Shown piece by piece: positions 6,475 through 7,257 of a DNA stretch of 7,257 nucleotides. Under the pieces are notes generated by a model. The model was not told the DNA's origin. It searched no databases and saw only the letters and a list, made by a program, of their open reading frames with translations. The translations under genes were made by a program, and so were the position numbers. Origin of the DNA: PWND01 sp964601515 (lineage in GTDB: Bacteria > Bacteroidota > Bacteroidia > Bacteroidales > UBA7960); contig CAZRNU010000150.1 of assembly GCA_964601515.1 (NCBI GenBank), positions 1 to 7,257 on the forward strand. Reading direction: 5' to 3'. Within the stretch, counting starts at the first letter, position 1; every line of letters begins with the position of its first letter.

Positions 6475-7178
6475 TACTTAATCCCTCCTGATTTCCAAAT
6501 AAAAATATTTGTTTTTTCTTCTTTGAATAGAGTTGAATGAGTTAAACTGTATCCTGATCTATCTTGTATTCTTTTTATAATACTTCTCTTAGCAGAACTT
6601 CCAGTGAGATTCCTGTTTAAATAGCATACTGAGCCGATTAGTAAGTCAGCCAATGCCATTAACTCTGCTTCGTGAGACCTAATTTGTTGGATTTTTTTTA
6701 TTATCTTATGGTTATAATCATAATGATTATTCCGAAGAACATCTGTTAGCTTTTCAACTTTCTCTTGACTTCTTGTGTCTTTAATGTCAATGTAAATATT
6801 ATATGAGTGCAATGGGTTTAAAATGACTTTTAACAGATCAAAATACATTTTGTAATAGAAGTCATCATGAGATTGATTGAATTTGCCATGATCTAAAATC
6901 GACTTATCAGGAACAACTAATGCTCTGAAATGCAAGTCGTCATCATCAAAAAAATAATCTACGACAGATAGATAGAAATTCATTTTGGAAGGAGAAACTT
7001 TATTCCATTTTATTTCAAAGCTTTCAGGTAGTCCATGCTGTGTTTTTATTTCCCTTATTCGCTTAAAGACCTCCTCTCTTTTTTCTTTCAAGCACCATAT
7101 TGCTCCAAGCACCATGACTTTACTTTTGTCATTTTGTAAATGACAGCTTTCGTCACAATATATGTTGTATTCAATCAT
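6474..7178 (-). CDS. DUF3800 domain protein
   Basis: A 234-residue protein with the layout of DUF3800, a family of unknown biochemical role often regarded as having an RNase H-like fold. It opens with the family hallmark IYCDESCH (6-13; Asp9, Glu10), followed by VLGAIWC (23-29), EIKWNK (55-60), FRALVV (84-89) and DFYYKMYFDLL (106-116). The central strand is YIDIKDTRS (129-137; Asp131, Asp134), then QIRSHEAELMALADLLIGSV (165-184; His169, Glu170, Glu172, Asp178) and the closing NR of CYLNRN. The spread of acidic residues (Asp9/Glu10, Asp131, Glu172, Asp178) fits a metal-dependent nuclease centre, but activity is inferred only. The ATG at 7178 directly precedes the hallmark motif. The gene is translationally coupled to the 169-residue gene. 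Such genes are frequent in defence islands and mobile DNA, matching the adjacent restriction genes. Confidence 0.88.
   Translation of the reverse strand: MIEYNIYCDESCHLQNDKSKVMVLGAIWCLKEKREEVFKRIREIKTQHGLPESFEIKWNKVSPSKMNFYLSVVDYFFDDDDLHFRALVVPDKSILDHGKFNQSHDDFYYKMYFDLLKVILNPLHSYNIYIDIKDTRSQEKVEKLTDVLRNNHYDYNHKIIKKIQQIRSHEAELMALADLLIGSVCYLNRNLTGSSAKRSIIKRIQDRSGYSLTHSTLFKEEKTNIFIWKSGGIK
6483..6489 (-). promoter_or_regulatory. Strong Shine-Dalgarno AGGAGGG for the 169-residue gene
   Basis: AGGAGGG lies 8 bases before the ATG at 6474, inside the Gly-Gly-Ile codons that end the DUF3800 gene. It is notable because the other genes in the window have no Shine-Dalgarno. Together with the TAATG overlap it supports translational coupling and the chosen start. 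It may also be just the consequence of two glycine codons. Confidence 0.45.
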
Positions 7179-7217
7179 AGCTATTTTAATTATTATTGTT
7201 TAAAAAAAAACAAATAC

Positions 7218-7230
7218 CCAAACTATTTGG
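7218..7230. promoter_or_regulatory. Candidate operator palindrome upstream of the DUF3800 gene
   Basis: CCAAA-CTA-TTTGG is a perfect 5-base inverted repeat with a 3-base centre, 40-52 bases before the DUF3800 start, where promoter elements would lie. On the - strand it overlaps TAGTTTG, close to but one base short of the Bacteroidota -7 element TAnnTTTG. It may be a regulator site over the promoter. Support is limited to position and symmetry. The window ends 27 bases further on, so the upstream gene is not visible. Confidence 0.28.
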
Positions 7231-7257
7231 TTTTAAAATTTATTAAATCTTAATATG

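Overview
The window most likely comes from a Bacteroidota genome. The DNA is AT-rich and most starts lack a Shine-Dalgarno sequence. A perfect TAnnTTTG-type -7 promoter element (TATATTTG, 149-156) lies just upstream of the first gene. The gene families (secreted TPR-CHAT protein, type I HsdR next to a small GIY-YIG protein, DUF3800) are all familiar from that phylum. This is inference from composition and family, not a database result.

Layout. (a) 1-175: AT-rich leader with the promoter. (b) 176-3298, + strand: a 1040-residue exported TPR-CHAT protein. It has nine back-to-back 42-residue kinesin-light-chain-like TPR units and a C-terminal caspase-like CHAT peptidase with an intact His/Cys pair. 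(c) 3299-3529: intergenic DNA with a GC-richer block at 3361-3480. (d) 3530-3688, + strand: an unrecognised 52-residue lysine-rich ORF. (e) 7178 down to 3730, - strand: four genes in one direction, in transcription order DUF3800 protein, 169-residue basic protein (possible BECR/RelE-fold nuclease), GIY-YIG protein, and type I restriction subunit HsdR.

The - strand block looks like the distal part of a type I restriction-modification locus in a defence-type region. HsdR keeps its PD-(D/E)XK nuclease, Walker A and motifs Ia/Ib. It then jumps in frame to its C-terminal region, losing the DEAH box and the whole second RecA domain, so it should not be a working translocase. HsdM and HsdS are not in the window; they could lie beyond 7257. 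The DUF3800 gene and the 169-residue gene share one base (TAATG), with an AGGAGGG ribosome-binding site inside the end of the first. They look like a co-translated two-gene module carried in the restriction locus, and are the best candidate here for an undescribed system.

The CHAT gene points toward the restriction block from the other side, is clearly poorer in GC than hsdR, and carries a signal peptide. It is probably a separate cell-envelope gene and not part of the defence module.
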